Assembly: GCF_001429505.1 (NCBI RefSeq)
Contig: NZ_LMJW01000001.1
Location: 560,606-624,605 of the forward strand
Direction of reading: 5' to 3'
Source of the DNA: Allobosea sp. Root483D1
Lineage (GTDB): Bacteria; Pseudomonadota; Alphaproteobacteria; Rhizobiales; Beijerinckiaceae
DNA: 64,000 bases
Positions 7,607-16,378 of this stretch are shown in pieces. A program made the position numbers and the translations under genes. The notes under the pieces were generated by a model. That model worked only from the letters and a program-made list of their open reading frames with translations, did no database searches and was not told the DNA's origin. Each line of letters starts with the position of its first letter. The first letter of the stretch is position 1.

Positions 7607-8712
7607 GCGGCCTTGCCCAGGAACTCGGCCAGGGCCGCCACGACGAGGCGGTTGGCCTCCTCGCTGCCGATGGTCATGCGCAGCGCACCGGGCAGGCCAT
7701 AGGACGCGACCGAGCGGAGGATCAGCCCGCGCTGGCTCAGGAAGGCATCGGCCTCCTGAGCGCTCGTGCCGGCGGCCGCCGGGAAATGGATCAGGATGAA
7801 GTTGCCGACCGAGGGCGTCACGGTGAGGCCGAGCTTCTCCAGCTCGGCCGTGGTCCAGGCCAGCCATTTGTCGTTGTGCTCGATCGCGGCGGCGATGTGG
7901 GCCTCGTCGGCGATCGCGGCGACGCCGGCTTCGATCGCGGCGCCGTTGACGTTGAAGGGTCCGCGGGCGCGGTTCAGAGCGTCAATGATGTCGGCCGGCC
8001 CATAGAGCCAGCCGAGGCGCAGATTGGCGAGGCCATAGATCTTCGAGAAGGTGCGCGTCATCACGACGTTCTCGCTGGTCGCGACCAGTTCGAGGCCCGA
8101 GGCGTAGTCGTTGCGGCGGACATATTCGGCATAGGCCGCGTCGAGCACGAGCAGCACATGCGGCGGCAGCCCGGCCTGCAGGCGCTTGACCTCGTCGAAG
8201 GGCAGATAGGTGCCGGTCGGATTGTTGGGGTTGGCGAGGAAGACGATCTTGGTCCGCGGCGTCACCGCCGCGAGGATCGCGTCGATATCCGCGGTAAGGT
8301 TCTTCTCGGGCACGACCACCGGCTTGCCGCCGGCGGCGAGGATGGCGATCTTGTAGACGAGGAAGCCGTGCTGCGTGAACACGCCCTCGTCGCCATCGCC
8401 GAGATAGACCTTGGTGATCAGCTGCAGCAATTCGTCCGAGCCGGTGCCGCAGACGATGCGGTTCGGATCGAGGCCATAGCGGCCAGCGATCGCCTCGCGC
8501 AGCTTCGTCGCCGAGCCGTCCGGGTAGAGTTCGAGCTTGCCGGCGAGGCCGCCATAGGCTGCGATCGCCTTCGGGCTCGGCCCGAGCGGTGTCTCGTTCG
8601 AGGAGAGCTTGTGCAGCTTGACGCCGGCCGGGGCCGAGGACTTGCCGGGGACATAGGCCTCGATGTCGAGGACGCCGGGACGCGGGACGGGGCGGGGAGC
8701 GGGCAGAGCCAT
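7603..8712 (-). CDS. hisC: histidinol-phosphate/aromatic aminotransferase (HisC family)
   Basis: A 369-residue fold-type I pyridoxal-phosphate enzyme. The Schiff-base lysine is about K224 in [28 protein letters not shown] marks the substrate-binding N-terminus, and NPNNPTGT together with DAAYAEY hold the cofactor. Family members transaminate histidinol phosphate, but many also use aromatic keto acids. Placement between chorismate mutase and prephenate dehydrogenase, away from other his genes, suggests the main role here is phenylpyruvate, hydroxyphenylpyruvate or prephenate transamination. It lies 31 bp after the mutase gene and overlaps the next gene by 4 bp. Confidence 0.9.
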   Translation of the reverse strand: MALPAPRPVPRPGVLDIEAYVPGKSSAPAGVKLHKLSSNETPLGPSPKAIAAYGGLAGKLELYPDGSATKLREAIAGRYGLDPNRIVCGTGSDELLQLITKVYLGDGDEGVFTQHGFLVYKIAILAAGGKPVVVPEKNLTADIDAILAAVTPRTKIVFLANPNNPTGTYLPFDEVKRLQAGLPPHVLLVLDAAYAEYVRRNDYASGLELVATSENVVMTRTFSKIYGLANLRLGWLYGPADIIDALNRARGPFNVNGAAIEAGVAAIADEAHIAAAIEHNDKWLAWTTAELEKLGLTVTPSVGNFILIHFPAAAGTSAQEADAFLSQRGLILRSVASYGLPGALRMTIGSEEANRLVVAALAEFLGKAA

Positions 8713-8743
8713 GGGGCTGGACCTTGAGAGCAGCGTGAATTGA

Positions 8744-9577
8744 TCAGCGAGCGGATTTGAAGGCGAAGCGAGCGGCGTGGCTGCCGATCTCGGTCAGTTC
8801 CTTGAGGCCGGCCGGTTCGAGCGCGCTGCGAATGGCCGTGGCCGGCGTCTCGCCGGAGGCGGCAACCAACAGCGCCAGATGCGAACCGTCGGCGGCGCTG
8901 GCCGAGACCTCGGCGAGATGGTGGGCAAGGCCAGCGCGCAACGGCTCCGACCAGCGCTCGACGCGGGCGGCATAGAGCACGATCTCGCGCACCGCGGCGT
9001 CGGTGAGCGGCTTGGCGATGCAGTAGACCGGCGTGCCGGCGGGATGGTCGGGCCGCTCGATGAAGGGCAGGCGCGCGATGATCTTGGGCTGGGCGGCACC
9101 GATCAGGTCGCGCCACCAGACGCCGGCGCTGGCGCCGAGGTCCATGCGGAAGATGCCGAGATCGCCGGCCGATTCCGCCACCGCCGCGATCACGGCGCGC
9201 GCGTCCTCATGCGTGACGAAGGGCACGGTAAAGCCGAAATGGAAGCGGGCGCTGTCGCGCATCGGCGCATCGCCGCCCGAGATGTCGGCATGGACCGAGT
9301 AATTCGCCTGCACGAAGGTGAAGGTCGCGATGATGATGCGCCAGATGCTCTCGACGGTATCGAGCGGCAGCAGGCCCTGATGGCGCAAGGCGAGGCGTTT
9401 CATCATGTCGGCCTCGCGGCCGGGGCGGAAGGCCGAGCCGGAAACCTGCGTCTTCTTGATCGCGATCAGCGTCTCGATGATCTGCGAACGCTCCATCAGG
9501 AGGCCGTGCATCGCGGAATCGATGCGGTCGATCTCGCTTCGCAGATCGGCGAGCGTGGTCGGTGCGGCTTGCGTCAT
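8744..9577 (-). CDS. chorismate mutase with a long C-terminal extension
   Basis: A 277-residue protein. Residues about 8-95 are an AroQ-type (CM_2) all-helical chorismate mutase: [20 protein letters not shown] with the first catalytic Arg, the Lys in AIKKTQ, and the [13 protein letters not shown] helix. This makes prephenate from chorismate. The remaining roughly 180 residues are not a prephenate dehydratase: there is no TRF motif and no ACT core that I can recognise, and a separate pheA lies at 58638-59492. The extension may be a regulatory or structural domain. First gene of the aromatic amino acid operon, divergent from metX. Confidence 0.85.
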   Translation of the reverse strand: MTQAAPTTLADLRSEIDRIDSAMHGLLMERSQIIETLIAIKKTQVSGSAFRPGREADMMKRLALRHQGLLPLDTVESIWRIIIATFTFVQANYSVHADISGGDAPMRDSARFHFGFTVPFVTHEDARAVIAAVAESAGDLGIFRMDLGASAGVWWRDLIGAAQPKIIARLPFIERPDHPAGTPVYCIAKPLTDAAVREIVLYAARVERWSEPLRAGLAHHLAEVSASAADGSHLALLVAASGETPATAIRSALEPAGLKELTEIGSHAARFAFKSAR

Positions 9578-9732
9578 GATAGCCAGACTTCTTTAATCGT
9601 GCCGGTCTCTTAGCGGTCGTTGCCGAGCTTGGCAAAGCCATCGCAACGCATCGCCGCGTTGACAGGCGGGAAGAGCCGCGCCATCGGTAAAGTCCGCTAT
9701 TACGAACGGACCGGGCGACAAGACAAATCCGA

Positions 9733-10911
9733 ATGCCGAACCGGACGCAAGCTCCCGAACTTCTGGCCGACCCGCTGGCCGAAGCCAACCAGCCGTCGAG
9801 CCTGTTCGCCCGGTTCGGGCCGGACAAGGCGCTGCAGCTCGATTCCGGCGCGACGCTGGAGCACTGGCAGATCGCCTATCAAACCTATGGCGAGCTCAAT
9901 GCGGCGCGCTCGAACGCAGTGCTGGTCTGCCATGCGCTGACCGGCGACCAGTATGTCGCGAGCCGCAACCCGGTCACCGGCAAGGGCGGCTGGTGGACGG
10001 CGATGATCGGGCCGGGCAAGCCTGTAGACACCGACCGCTTCTTCGTGATCTGCGCCAATGTGCTCGGCGGCTGCATGGGCACGACCGGCCCGGCCTCGAC
10101 CAACCCTGAGACGGGCAAGCCCTGGGGCCTGTCCTTCCCGATGGTGACGATCCGCGACATGGTGCGGGCGCAGGCGCATCTCATGGACTCACTCGGCATC
10201 GACAGCCTGTTCTGCGTCGCCGGCGGCTCGATGGGCGGGATGCAGGTGCTGCAATGGGCGGCGAGCTATCCGACGCGGGTGTTCTCGGCGCTGCCGCTGG
10301 CGACCGCCGCCAAGCACTCGGCCCAGAACATCGCCTTCCACGAGGTCGGCCGGCAGGCGGTGATGGCCGATCCGGACTGGCGCCAGGGGCGCTATCTCGA
10401 CGAGGGCACGCGGCCTTCGAAAGGGCTTTCGGTGGCGCGCATGGGCGCACACATCACCTATCTCTCGGAGCCGGCGCTGCACCGCAAGTTCGGCCGCAAG
10501 CTGCAGGAACGCAGCGCCCCGACCTTCACCTTCGACGCGGATTTTCAGGTCGAGAGCTACCTCCGCTATCAGGGCATCAGCTTCGTCGAGCGCTTCGACG
10601 CCAATTCCTATCTCTATGTGACGCGGGCGATGGATTACTTCGACCTCGCGGCCGATCATGACGGCGTGCTGGCCAAGGCCTTCGCCGGGACGCGGACGCG
10701 GTTCTGCGTCGCGTCCTTCACCTCGGACTGGCTGTTCCCGACCACCGACTCGCGCGCCATCGTGCACGCGCTCAACGCCGCCGGTGCCTCGGTCTCCTTC
10801 GTCGAGCTCGAAAGTGACAAGGGCCACGACGCCTTCCTGCTGGAGGAGCCCAATTTGTTCGCGACGACGCGCGGCTTCATCGGCGCCGCGGCGCGGGCGA
10901 GAGGGATCTGA
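9733..10911 (+). CDS. metX: homoserine O-acyltransferase (MetX)
   Basis: A 392-residue alpha/beta-hydrolase-fold acyltransferase of methionine synthesis that activates homoserine with an acyl-CoA. The nucleophile is about S166 in the elbow [12 protein letters not shown]. The catalytic Asp lies in FTSDWLFP and the His in SDKGHDAFL near the C-terminus. [15 protein letters not shown] is the oxyanion and substrate region. Whether acetyl- or succinyl-CoA is used cannot be decided safely, because MetX homologues differ by few residues. The metW gene begins 2 bp after the stop, an arrangement common in proteobacteria. No SAM-II riboswitch was recognised upstream. Confidence 0.93.
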   Translation: MPNRTQAPELLADPLAEANQPSSLFARFGPDKALQLDSGATLEHWQIAYQTYGELNAARSNAVLVCHALTGDQYVASRNPVTGKGGWWTAMIGPGKPVDTDRFFVICANVLGGCMGTTGPASTNPETGKPWGLSFPMVTIRDMVRAQAHLMDSLGIDSLFCVAGGSMGGMQVLQWAASYPTRVFSALPLATAAKHSAQNIAFHEVGRQAVMADPDWRQGRYLDEGTRPSKGLSVARMGAHITYLSEPALHRKFGRKLQERSAPTFTFDADFQVESYLRYQGISFVERFDANSYLYVTRAMDYFDLAADHDGVLAKAFAGTRTRFCVASFTSDWLFPTTDSRAIVHALNAAGASVSFVELESDKGHDAFLLEEPNLFATTRGFIGAAARARGI

Positions 10912-10913
10912 GC

Positions 10914-11537
10914 ATGGCGCTGGCGGAGAACCAGACCAACCGCATCGACCTGCGCCTCGTCGCCGAGATGGTGACGCCGGGTTCGCGCGTGCTCGATGTC
11001 GGCTGCGGCGACGGGGAATTGCTGTCGCTGCTCGCCGAGACCCGCGGCGTCGACGGGCGCGGCATCGAGCTCTCGCGTGAAGGCGTCGCCGGCTGCGTGG
11101 CGCGTGGGCTCTCGGTGATCCAGGGCGACGCCGACACCGACCTCGCCGACTACCCGGACGACAGCTTCGACTACGTCATCCTGTCGCAGACCATCCAGGC
11201 GACGCGCAATCCGCGCCATGTGCTGGAGCACATGCTGCGCATCGGAAGGCGCGCCATCGTCTCCTTTCCAAATTTCGGGCATTGGCGGATGCGCACCCAG
11301 GTCTTCTTCCTCGGTCGCATGCCAGTGACCGACTCCCTGCCCTATGCCTGGTGGGATACGCCCAACATCCATTTCTGCACGATCCGCGACTTCGTGGCGC
11401 TCTGCGACACGATCGGCGCGGAAAAGGAGCGCGCCGTTGCGCTCGACGTCGCCGGCGGCAGGGTCGGCGTCAGCGCGCCCTGGTGGTTCTGGAACCTCTT
11501 CGGCGCGCAGGCAGTGTTTCTGCTGAAGCGGGGCTAG
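10914..11537 (+). CDS. metW: methionine biosynthesis protein MetW
   Basis: A 207-residue protein with a class I methyltransferase-like fold; VLDVGCGDGELLSLL forms the SAM-type glycine loop and QGDADTDLADYPDDSFDYVI follows the usual acidic loop pattern. MetW proteins are paired with MetX and are needed for homoserine acylation in several proteobacteria; a methyltransferase reaction has not been the accepted role. The FPNFGHWRMR and PYAWWDTPNIHF blocks are hallmarks of the family. It starts two bases after the metX stop, so the two are surely co-transcribed and probably interact. Confidence 0.93.
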   Translation: MALAENQTNRIDLRLVAEMVTPGSRVLDVGCGDGELLSLLAETRGVDGRGIELSREGVAGCVARGLSVIQGDADTDLADYPDDSFDYVILSQTIQATRNPRHVLEHMLRIGRRAIVSFPNFGHWRMRTQVFFLGRMPVTDSLPYAWWDTPNIHFCTIRDFVALCDTIGAEKERAVALDVAGGRVGVSAPWWFWNLFGAQAVFLLKRG

Positions 11538-11583
11538 AGCAGCTCCGCCCGGTCGACCGCGATTACTCGGGAACCGCGACCCA

Positions 11584-11723
11584 ACCTTCTCCCGGATGGG
11601 AGAAGGTGGCGCGGAGCGCCGGATGAGGGCCTGCCTCATCCGCAGAAGGCGCAGCGGCGCCGCATCGCCTTAATTATTCGCGGCAGTCCCTCACCCCTGC
11701 CCCTCTCCCATCCGGGAGAGGGG
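11584..11723. repeat. palindromic intergenic repeat (family B)
   Basis: Two 10-bp perfect hairpins face each other: ACCTTCTCCC/GGGAGAAGGT at 11584-11607 and CCCCTCTCCC/GGGAGAGGGG at 11700-11723. Between them lie GGCGCGGAGCGCC and GATGAGGGC-type segments that make the whole unit roughly self-complementary. This type of intergenic repeat is widespread in alphaproteobacteria. It separates the convergent metW and GH15 genes and may end transcription from both sides. Confidence 0.75.
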
Positions 11724-11774
11724 TTCCCCGCGCCTCGCTAAACGTACGTACCCGCCCGAGAATGACGACGCCGC

Positions 11775-13613
11775 TCAAAACGCCTCTTCCCAATTCCGGC
11801 TCAGCCGCATCGCCGAGTTGATCAGCCCGACCATCGAATAGGTCTGCGGGAAGTTGCCCCAGAGCTCGCCGGTCGTAAGGTCGGCGTCCTCCGAGAGCAG
11901 GCCGAAGCTGTTGCGGCGCTGCAGGATGCGGCCGAACAGCTCCTTGGCCTCGTCCTTGCGGCCGATCGCATGCAGCGCGTCGACATACCAGAAGGCGCAG
12001 ATCAGGAAGCCGGTGTGCATGAAGCCGAAATCATCCTCGGTGCCGTAGCGCAGGATGAGATCGCCGCGGCCGAGATCGCGACCGATCGCCTCGACCGTCG
12101 CGATGTAGCGGGGATCGTCGGGCTTGACGAAGCCGAGCTCGGCGATGAGCAGCAAGGTGGCGTCGAGATCGGCCCCGTCGAAGGTCGAGACGAAATGGCC
12201 TTTCTCCTGGTTCCAGATCCGGTCGGAGATGATGCCCTTGAGCCGCTTGGCCTCACCGCGCCAGTACTCCTTGCGATCGGAGCGGCCGAGCGTGCCGGCG
12301 ATGCGGGCGAGCCGGTCGCAGGCAGCCCAGCACATCACGCTGGAGAAGGAATGCACGACCTCCTTTTCGCGCAGCTCCCAGGGGCCAGCATCCGGCTTGT
12401 CGAAGAGCTCGATGGCGCGCTCGCCCATGCGCTCGAGCTGGGCGAAGAGCGCCTCCTTGCCGGGCTGAATCAGGCGGCGATCGAAGAAGGACTGGGTCGC
12501 GGCGAGTACGACCGCGCCATAGCCGTCGTTCTGGATTTGGGTCGCCGCGCCATTACCGACGCGAACTGGCTGATGGCCGCGATAGCCGGCAAGGTTCGGC
12601 ACTTCGAACTCGCGCATTTCGCCACCGCGCGTAATCGGATAGAGCGGCGGCAGATGCTCGGCACCGCTCTCCGAATAGGTGTCGACGACGTTGGTGATGA
12701 AGCCAAGATAATCCTCCATCGTCCGGGTCGTACCGAGGCGGTTGAGCGCATGAACGACGAAATAGGCGTCGCGCAGCCAGCAGAAGCGATAGTCCCAGTT
12801 GCGCTGCGTGCCCGGCGCCTCGGGGATCGAGGTGGTCAGCGCGGCGACGATGGCGCCGCTCTCCTCGAAGGAGCAGAGCTTCAGCGTGATCGCGGCCCGG
12901 ATGACCTCGCGCTGCCATTCGAACGGGATCGAGAGCGAGCGGACCCAGTCGCGCCAGTAGTCGGTGGTCTTGTCGAGGAATTCGCGGGAGGTCGTCTCGA
13001 TCTCGGCGCGCAGCGCCTCATCCGAGCCGATGAAGAAGGAAAACGGCTTCTCGACCGCGAAGGGAATGCTCTCCAGCACATAGGAGACCGGCGCGTCCGT
13101 GGTCAGCCGGATCGTCTGGTCGGCGCCGACGAAGCGGACATGGTTGGAGCCGCGGGTGATCTCGTCCGGCTCCTCGCCGAGGCCGAGACAAGGCTTGACC
13201 ACGACGCGGATGCGCGGCCGGCCAGAGATGCGGCGGACGCGGCGCACCAGCTGCGGCGGCCGGAAGAAGCGCTCGAAGCGGACGAAGCGCGGCGCGAAGT
13301 CGAGGATCTCCAGCGCATTGCCCTGGTCGTCGGAGAGCACCGAGGAGAGGATAGCCGTGTTGTCGAGATAGCTCTGCTCACAGCGCGTCATCCCGACCAT
13401 CTCGATGGCGAAGACGCCCTTCTTTGGCATGGCGTCGCCGTCGTCGATCTGGTTGTCGATCAGCGAGCAAAAGACCGGGTCGCGGTCGAAGCGCGGGAAG
13501 CAGCTCCAGACGATGCGCGCCTGCCGGTCGATCAGCGCGGCGATCGTGCAATTGCCGATGACGCCGAGATCGAGCGAGGCCACTCTCGGCGAGGCGGTGG
13601 TCGTCACAGTCAT
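11775..13613 (-). CDS. glycoside hydrolase family 15 protein (glucoamylase/trehalase-like)
   Basis: A 612-residue cytoplasmic GH15-type protein without a signal peptide. The N-terminal beta-sandwich (about 1-220) starts with SLDLGVIGNCTIAALIDRQA, typical of this bacterial subgroup. The catalytic (alpha/alpha)6 barrel follows, with QRNWDYRFCWLRDAYF near residue 268 and the terminal GELWGNFPQTYSMVGLINSA block. Relatives are inverting glucosidases, some of which are trehalases. It sits 14 bp after otsB on the same strand and next to divergent otsA. The context suggests a role in turnover of trehalose or a related glucoside, but the substrate is not proven by sequence. Confidence 0.87.
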   Translation of the reverse strand: MTVTTTASPRVASLDLGVIGNCTIAALIDRQARIVWSCFPRFDRDPVFCSLIDNQIDDGDAMPKKGVFAIEMVGMTRCEQSYLDNTAILSSVLSDDQGNALEILDFAPRFVRFERFFRPPQLVRRVRRISGRPRIRVVVKPCLGLGEEPDEITRGSNHVRFVGADQTIRLTTDAPVSYVLESIPFAVEKPFSFFIGSDEALRAEIETTSREFLDKTTDYWRDWVRSLSIPFEWQREVIRAAITLKLCSFEESGAIVAALTTSIPEAPGTQRNWDYRFCWLRDAYFVVHALNRLGTTRTMEDYLGFITNVVDTYSESGAEHLPPLYPITRGGEMREFEVPNLAGYRGHQPVRVGNGAATQIQNDGYGAVVLAATQSFFDRRLIQPGKEALFAQLERMGERAIELFDKPDAGPWELREKEVVHSFSSVMCWAACDRLARIAGTLGRSDRKEYWRGEAKRLKGIISDRIWNQEKGHFVSTFDGADLDATLLLIAELGFVKPDDPRYIATVEAIGRDLGRGDLILRYGTEDDFGFMHTGFLICAFWYVDALHAIGRKDEAKELFGRILQRRNSFGLLSEDADLTTGELWGNFPQTYSMVGLINSAMRLSRNWEEAF

Positions 13614-13627
13614 GCCTGTTCCTGAAG

Positions 13628-14425
13628 TCAGTTCTGGAGAAAGGTTTCGAGCGTGAGGTCGCCGCCTTCGGCAGCCGCAAGAAGAACATTGTGCAACGCC
13701 GTCGGCGAAGCCAGGCGATGGCGGGCGCAGGTCTGGCCATCGCCGATCCGGATTGACAAACCATCTGCAGCATTGACCGCGGAGAAGCCGTCCTCGTCGG
13801 TGATGTCGTCGCCGATGAACACCGGCGTGCGGCCGACATAACCGTCCTGCTGCAGCAACCAGCTGATCGCGCCGCCCTTGCTCGCAGTCGCCGGAACCAG
13901 CTCGGCGACGGCCTTGCCACGCTGCAGGCGCATGGACGGTCCGATCTCGAGGGCGACGGCTTCCATCAACGCCAGCGCGTCATCGGCGAGCGCCGGCGCC
14001 AGTCGCCAGTGCAGCGCCACGGACTGGCGCTTGTCCTCGACGATGATGCCGACATGAGCGTTGGCGAAGCGGACCATCTTGCGCGTCGCCGCATGCAGCG
14101 CCTCCGAGGGCGCGGCGAGCGGCGCGTCGACTCCTCCGAGGCGGATCTGGGCACCGTGCAGGCCGGCAGCGTCGAAGCGATAGGGCGTCATCATCTCGTC
14201 GAGAAACGCAACCGGGCGGCCCGAGACGAGGGCCAGGGCGCCGCCCAGCCGCTTGCGCAACGCCTCGAGGGCGCCAGGCAGGCGACGATCGATGCGGACA
14301 TCGCTCGGCGACGGCGCGATCTCGACGAGGGTTCCGTCGAAATCCAGGAACAAAGCGACCTGCCCGGTGATGGCAGCGGCTTTTGCGGGAGGCTCGGCGA
14401 TTGCGGGACTCAGCATCTCTGACAT
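13628..14425 (-). CDS. otsB: trehalose-6-phosphate phosphatase
   Basis: A 265-residue HAD-superfamily phosphatase that removes phosphate from trehalose-6-phosphate. Motif I is LFLDFDGTLVEIAP near residue 26 with both catalytic aspartates, motif II is LVSGRP, and motif IV is FIGDDITDEDGF. The cap domain lies between. The frame is open up to 14497; the Met at 14425 (MSEMLSPAIAEP) is preferred because upstream sequence overlaps the divergent promoter region, though no strong ribosome site distinguishes the candidates. It is followed 14 bp later by the GH15 gene and faces divergent otsA. Confidence 0.92.
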   Translation of the reverse strand: MSEMLSPAIAEPPAKAAAITGQVALFLDFDGTLVEIAPSPSDVRIDRRLPGALEALRKRLGGALALVSGRPVAFLDEMMTPYRFDAAGLHGAQIRLGGVDAPLAAPSEALHAATRKMVRFANAHVGIIVEDKRQSVALHWRLAPALADDALALMEAVALEIGPSMRLQRGKAVAELVPATASKGGAISWLLQQDGYVGRTPVFIGDDITDEDGFSAVNAADGLSIRIGDGQTCARHRLASPTALHNVLLAAAEGGDLTLETFLQN

Positions 14426-14645
14426 GGCGTTCTGGTTAGAAGGCGAAACGGGCGAAAGGACGACAATCGGGGATGGTCCCCTCATCGCCACATTCAAGGT
14501 TCAGTTTGGCTCACGGTCGCCATGATCCGGTCACGGCGACGACGCGATCCGGCCGGGGAGCCGGCCTGCACACGAAACATTACGCCTGCCCGCGCGTTCT
14601 GTTCCCGCGCCTTTGTGGCAAGCGTCAGCAAAAAAGTGAGGCATC

Positions 14646-16199
14646 ATGCGTCTTGTCGTCGTGTCCAACCGCGTCACCATGCCCGAGCGGGGCGAAAAGG
14701 TGGCGGCAGGGGGATTGGCGGTCGCATTGCGCTCGGCGCTCGAACAGCATGGCGGTCTTTGGTTCGGCTGGAGCGGCGCGACCAGAGCGGATCCAGCGGC
14801 CAGTGTGGAGCCGGTGCGACATGGCAAGGTCAGCTATGCCGTCACCGACCTCACCGAGGCCGAGCGCCAGAGCTATTATCTCGGCTTCGCCAACCGGGCG
14901 CTCTGGCCACTGATGCATTACCGGCTCGGCCTGACCGAGTTCACCCGGGCCGACTATGCCGGCTATCTCGGCGTCAACCGCCGCTTCGCGCGATTGCTGA
15001 TCCCGCTGCTCAAGCCCGACGACATCATCTGGATCCACGATTACCATCTGATCCCGCTTGCGGCGGAGCTGCGCCGGCGCGGCGTCACCAACCGGATCGG
15101 CTATTTCCACCACATTCCTTGGCCGCCGGCCGATGTGTTCAGTGCCCTGCCCTTCTCGTCGACGCTGATCAGCACGATGACCGCCTATGACCTCATCGGC
15201 ATGCAGACCCCGAACGACGTGGCGAATCTGATCGGCGGACTGGTCGCGCTCTGCGGGGCGCGCCGCGAGGGCAACCGGGTCAAGGCCGGCCAGCGCGAGG
15301 CCGTGATCCAGGCCTTCCCTATCGGCATCGATGTCGAGGGCTTCCGCAAGCTCGCAGTCGCTTCGGTCCGGGCAGCGACCCAGCCGGTCCGGGCCACGAC
15401 CGCACCGCTCGGCGACCGCAAGCTGGTGATCGGCGTCGACCGGCTCGATTATTCCAAGGGCATCGTCCAACGGCTCGAAGCCTTCGGTACCTTCCTTCGC
15501 AACCATCCGGAACACCGCAGCAAGATCGGCCTCCTGCAGATCGCACCGCCCTCGCGCAGCGACGTGCCCGAATATGCCGAGCTCGACCGGATGTCGGACG
15601 AGGTCGCAGGCCGACTCAACGCCGCGCTCGGCGAGTTCGACTGGACGCCGATCCGCGTGGTGAAGAAGGCCTATTCGCGCAGCGCCCTCGCCGGCCTCTA
15701 CCGGCGCGCCCAGGTCGGGCTGGTGACGCCGATGCGCGACGGCATGAACCTCGTCGCCAAGGAATATATCGCCGCGCAGAATCCCGACGATCCCGGCGTG
15801 CTGGTCCTGTCGCGCTTCGCCGGCGCGGCGCAGCAGCTCGGCGAGGCGCTGATCGTCAACCCGTTCGACACCCATGAGGTGGCCGAAGCGATCAGGACGG
15901 CGCTCGCCATGCCGTTGTCGGAGCGCCTGCGCCGCTTCGAGCGGCTCTATGCGACGATCTCCTCGACCGACATCGACTGGTGGACGTCGCGCTACCTCGC
16001 CGCGCTCTCCGGCCTCGATATCCCCAGCGGCGACATCGTGCCGCCTGGACGCCCCAAACCGCTGCGCAGCACACGCAAATCAGGCGTAGGCGCCAAGCCT
16101 GCACGCACCAATACGCACCCTCAAGTCTCCCGAACGGCGCCGCGCAAGGGCGAGCCGATGCGCGCGAAGGTCTTGCCGAACGCTCCCTCAGCTGGCTAG
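14646..16199 (+). CDS. otsA: trehalose-6-phosphate synthase
   Basis: A 517-residue GT20 retaining glycosyltransferase that makes trehalose-6-phosphate from UDP-glucose and glucose-6-phosphate. Family landmarks are the N-terminal RLVVVSNRV, WIHDYHLIPLAAELRRRG near residue 128, GVDRLDYSKGI near 263, and RDGMNLVAKEYIAAQ near 364. The last 50 or so residues after the catalytic core are a basic, proline-rich tail rare in short bacterial OtsA proteins and probably disordered. ATG 14646 follows GTGAGG. It is divergent from otsB, with about 220 bp between them for regulation. Confidence 0.93.
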   Translation: MRLVVVSNRVTMPERGEKVAAGGLAVALRSALEQHGGLWFGWSGATRADPAASVEPVRHGKVSYAVTDLTEAERQSYYLGFANRALWPLMHYRLGLTEFTRADYAGYLGVNRRFARLLIPLLKPDDIIWIHDYHLIPLAAELRRRGVTNRIGYFHHIPWPPADVFSALPFSSTLISTMTAYDLIGMQTPNDVANLIGGLVALCGARREGNRVKAGQREAVIQAFPIGIDVEGFRKLAVASVRAATQPVRATTAPLGDRKLVIGVDRLDYSKGIVQRLEAFGTFLRNHPEHRSKIGLLQIAPPSRSDVPEYAELDRMSDEVAGRLNAALGEFDWTPIRVVKKAYSRSALAGLYRRAQVGLVTPMRDGMNLVAKEYIAAQNPDDPGVLVLSRFAGAAQQLGEALIVNPFDTHEVAEAIRTALAMPLSERLRRFERLYATISSTDIDWWTSRYLAALSGLDIPSGDIVPPGRPKPLRSTRKSGVGAKPARTNTHPQVSRTAPRKGEPMRAKVLPNAPSAG

Positions 16200-16235
16200 A
16201 AGCTCCTCGCCGACTGAAACTGAGAGACGGATTCA

Positions 16236-16295
16236 CCGATCAGGTAGCTTCAACCTGATCGGATCCGGCTCTTGGGCAGCAGAGCCCGGCTTTCG
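16236..16295 (+). terminator. tandem hairpins after otsA (possible terminator)
   Basis: CCGATCAGGT/ACCTGATCGG forms a perfect 10-bp stem (16236-16262, loop of 7). A second stem, CCGGCTCT with AGAGCCCGG carrying one bulged base, follows at about 16265-16290 and is trailed by a short CTTTC. Position 40-90 bp after the otsA stop suggests transcription ends here before ptsP. Confidence 0.5.
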
Positions 16296-16378
16296 CTTGC
16301 GACTCAGCCGTTGCGATGTCAGGTCTGCTGAGGGTATTCGGCTGAAATGGCCGTGGAGGCGGGCGGAGGGCTTTGTTG

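Noticed and set aside
9578-9732. SAM-II riboswitch before metX
   Set aside because: Expected in many alphaproteobacteria, but the conserved pseudoknot core could not be matched. A small hairpin (CAACGC/GCGTTG) alone is not enough; an Rfam RF00521 search would decide.
11970-13625. 551-codon open frame antisense to the GH15 gene
   Set aside because: Mirror frame of the GH15 gene; no recognisable protein family and no ribosome site.
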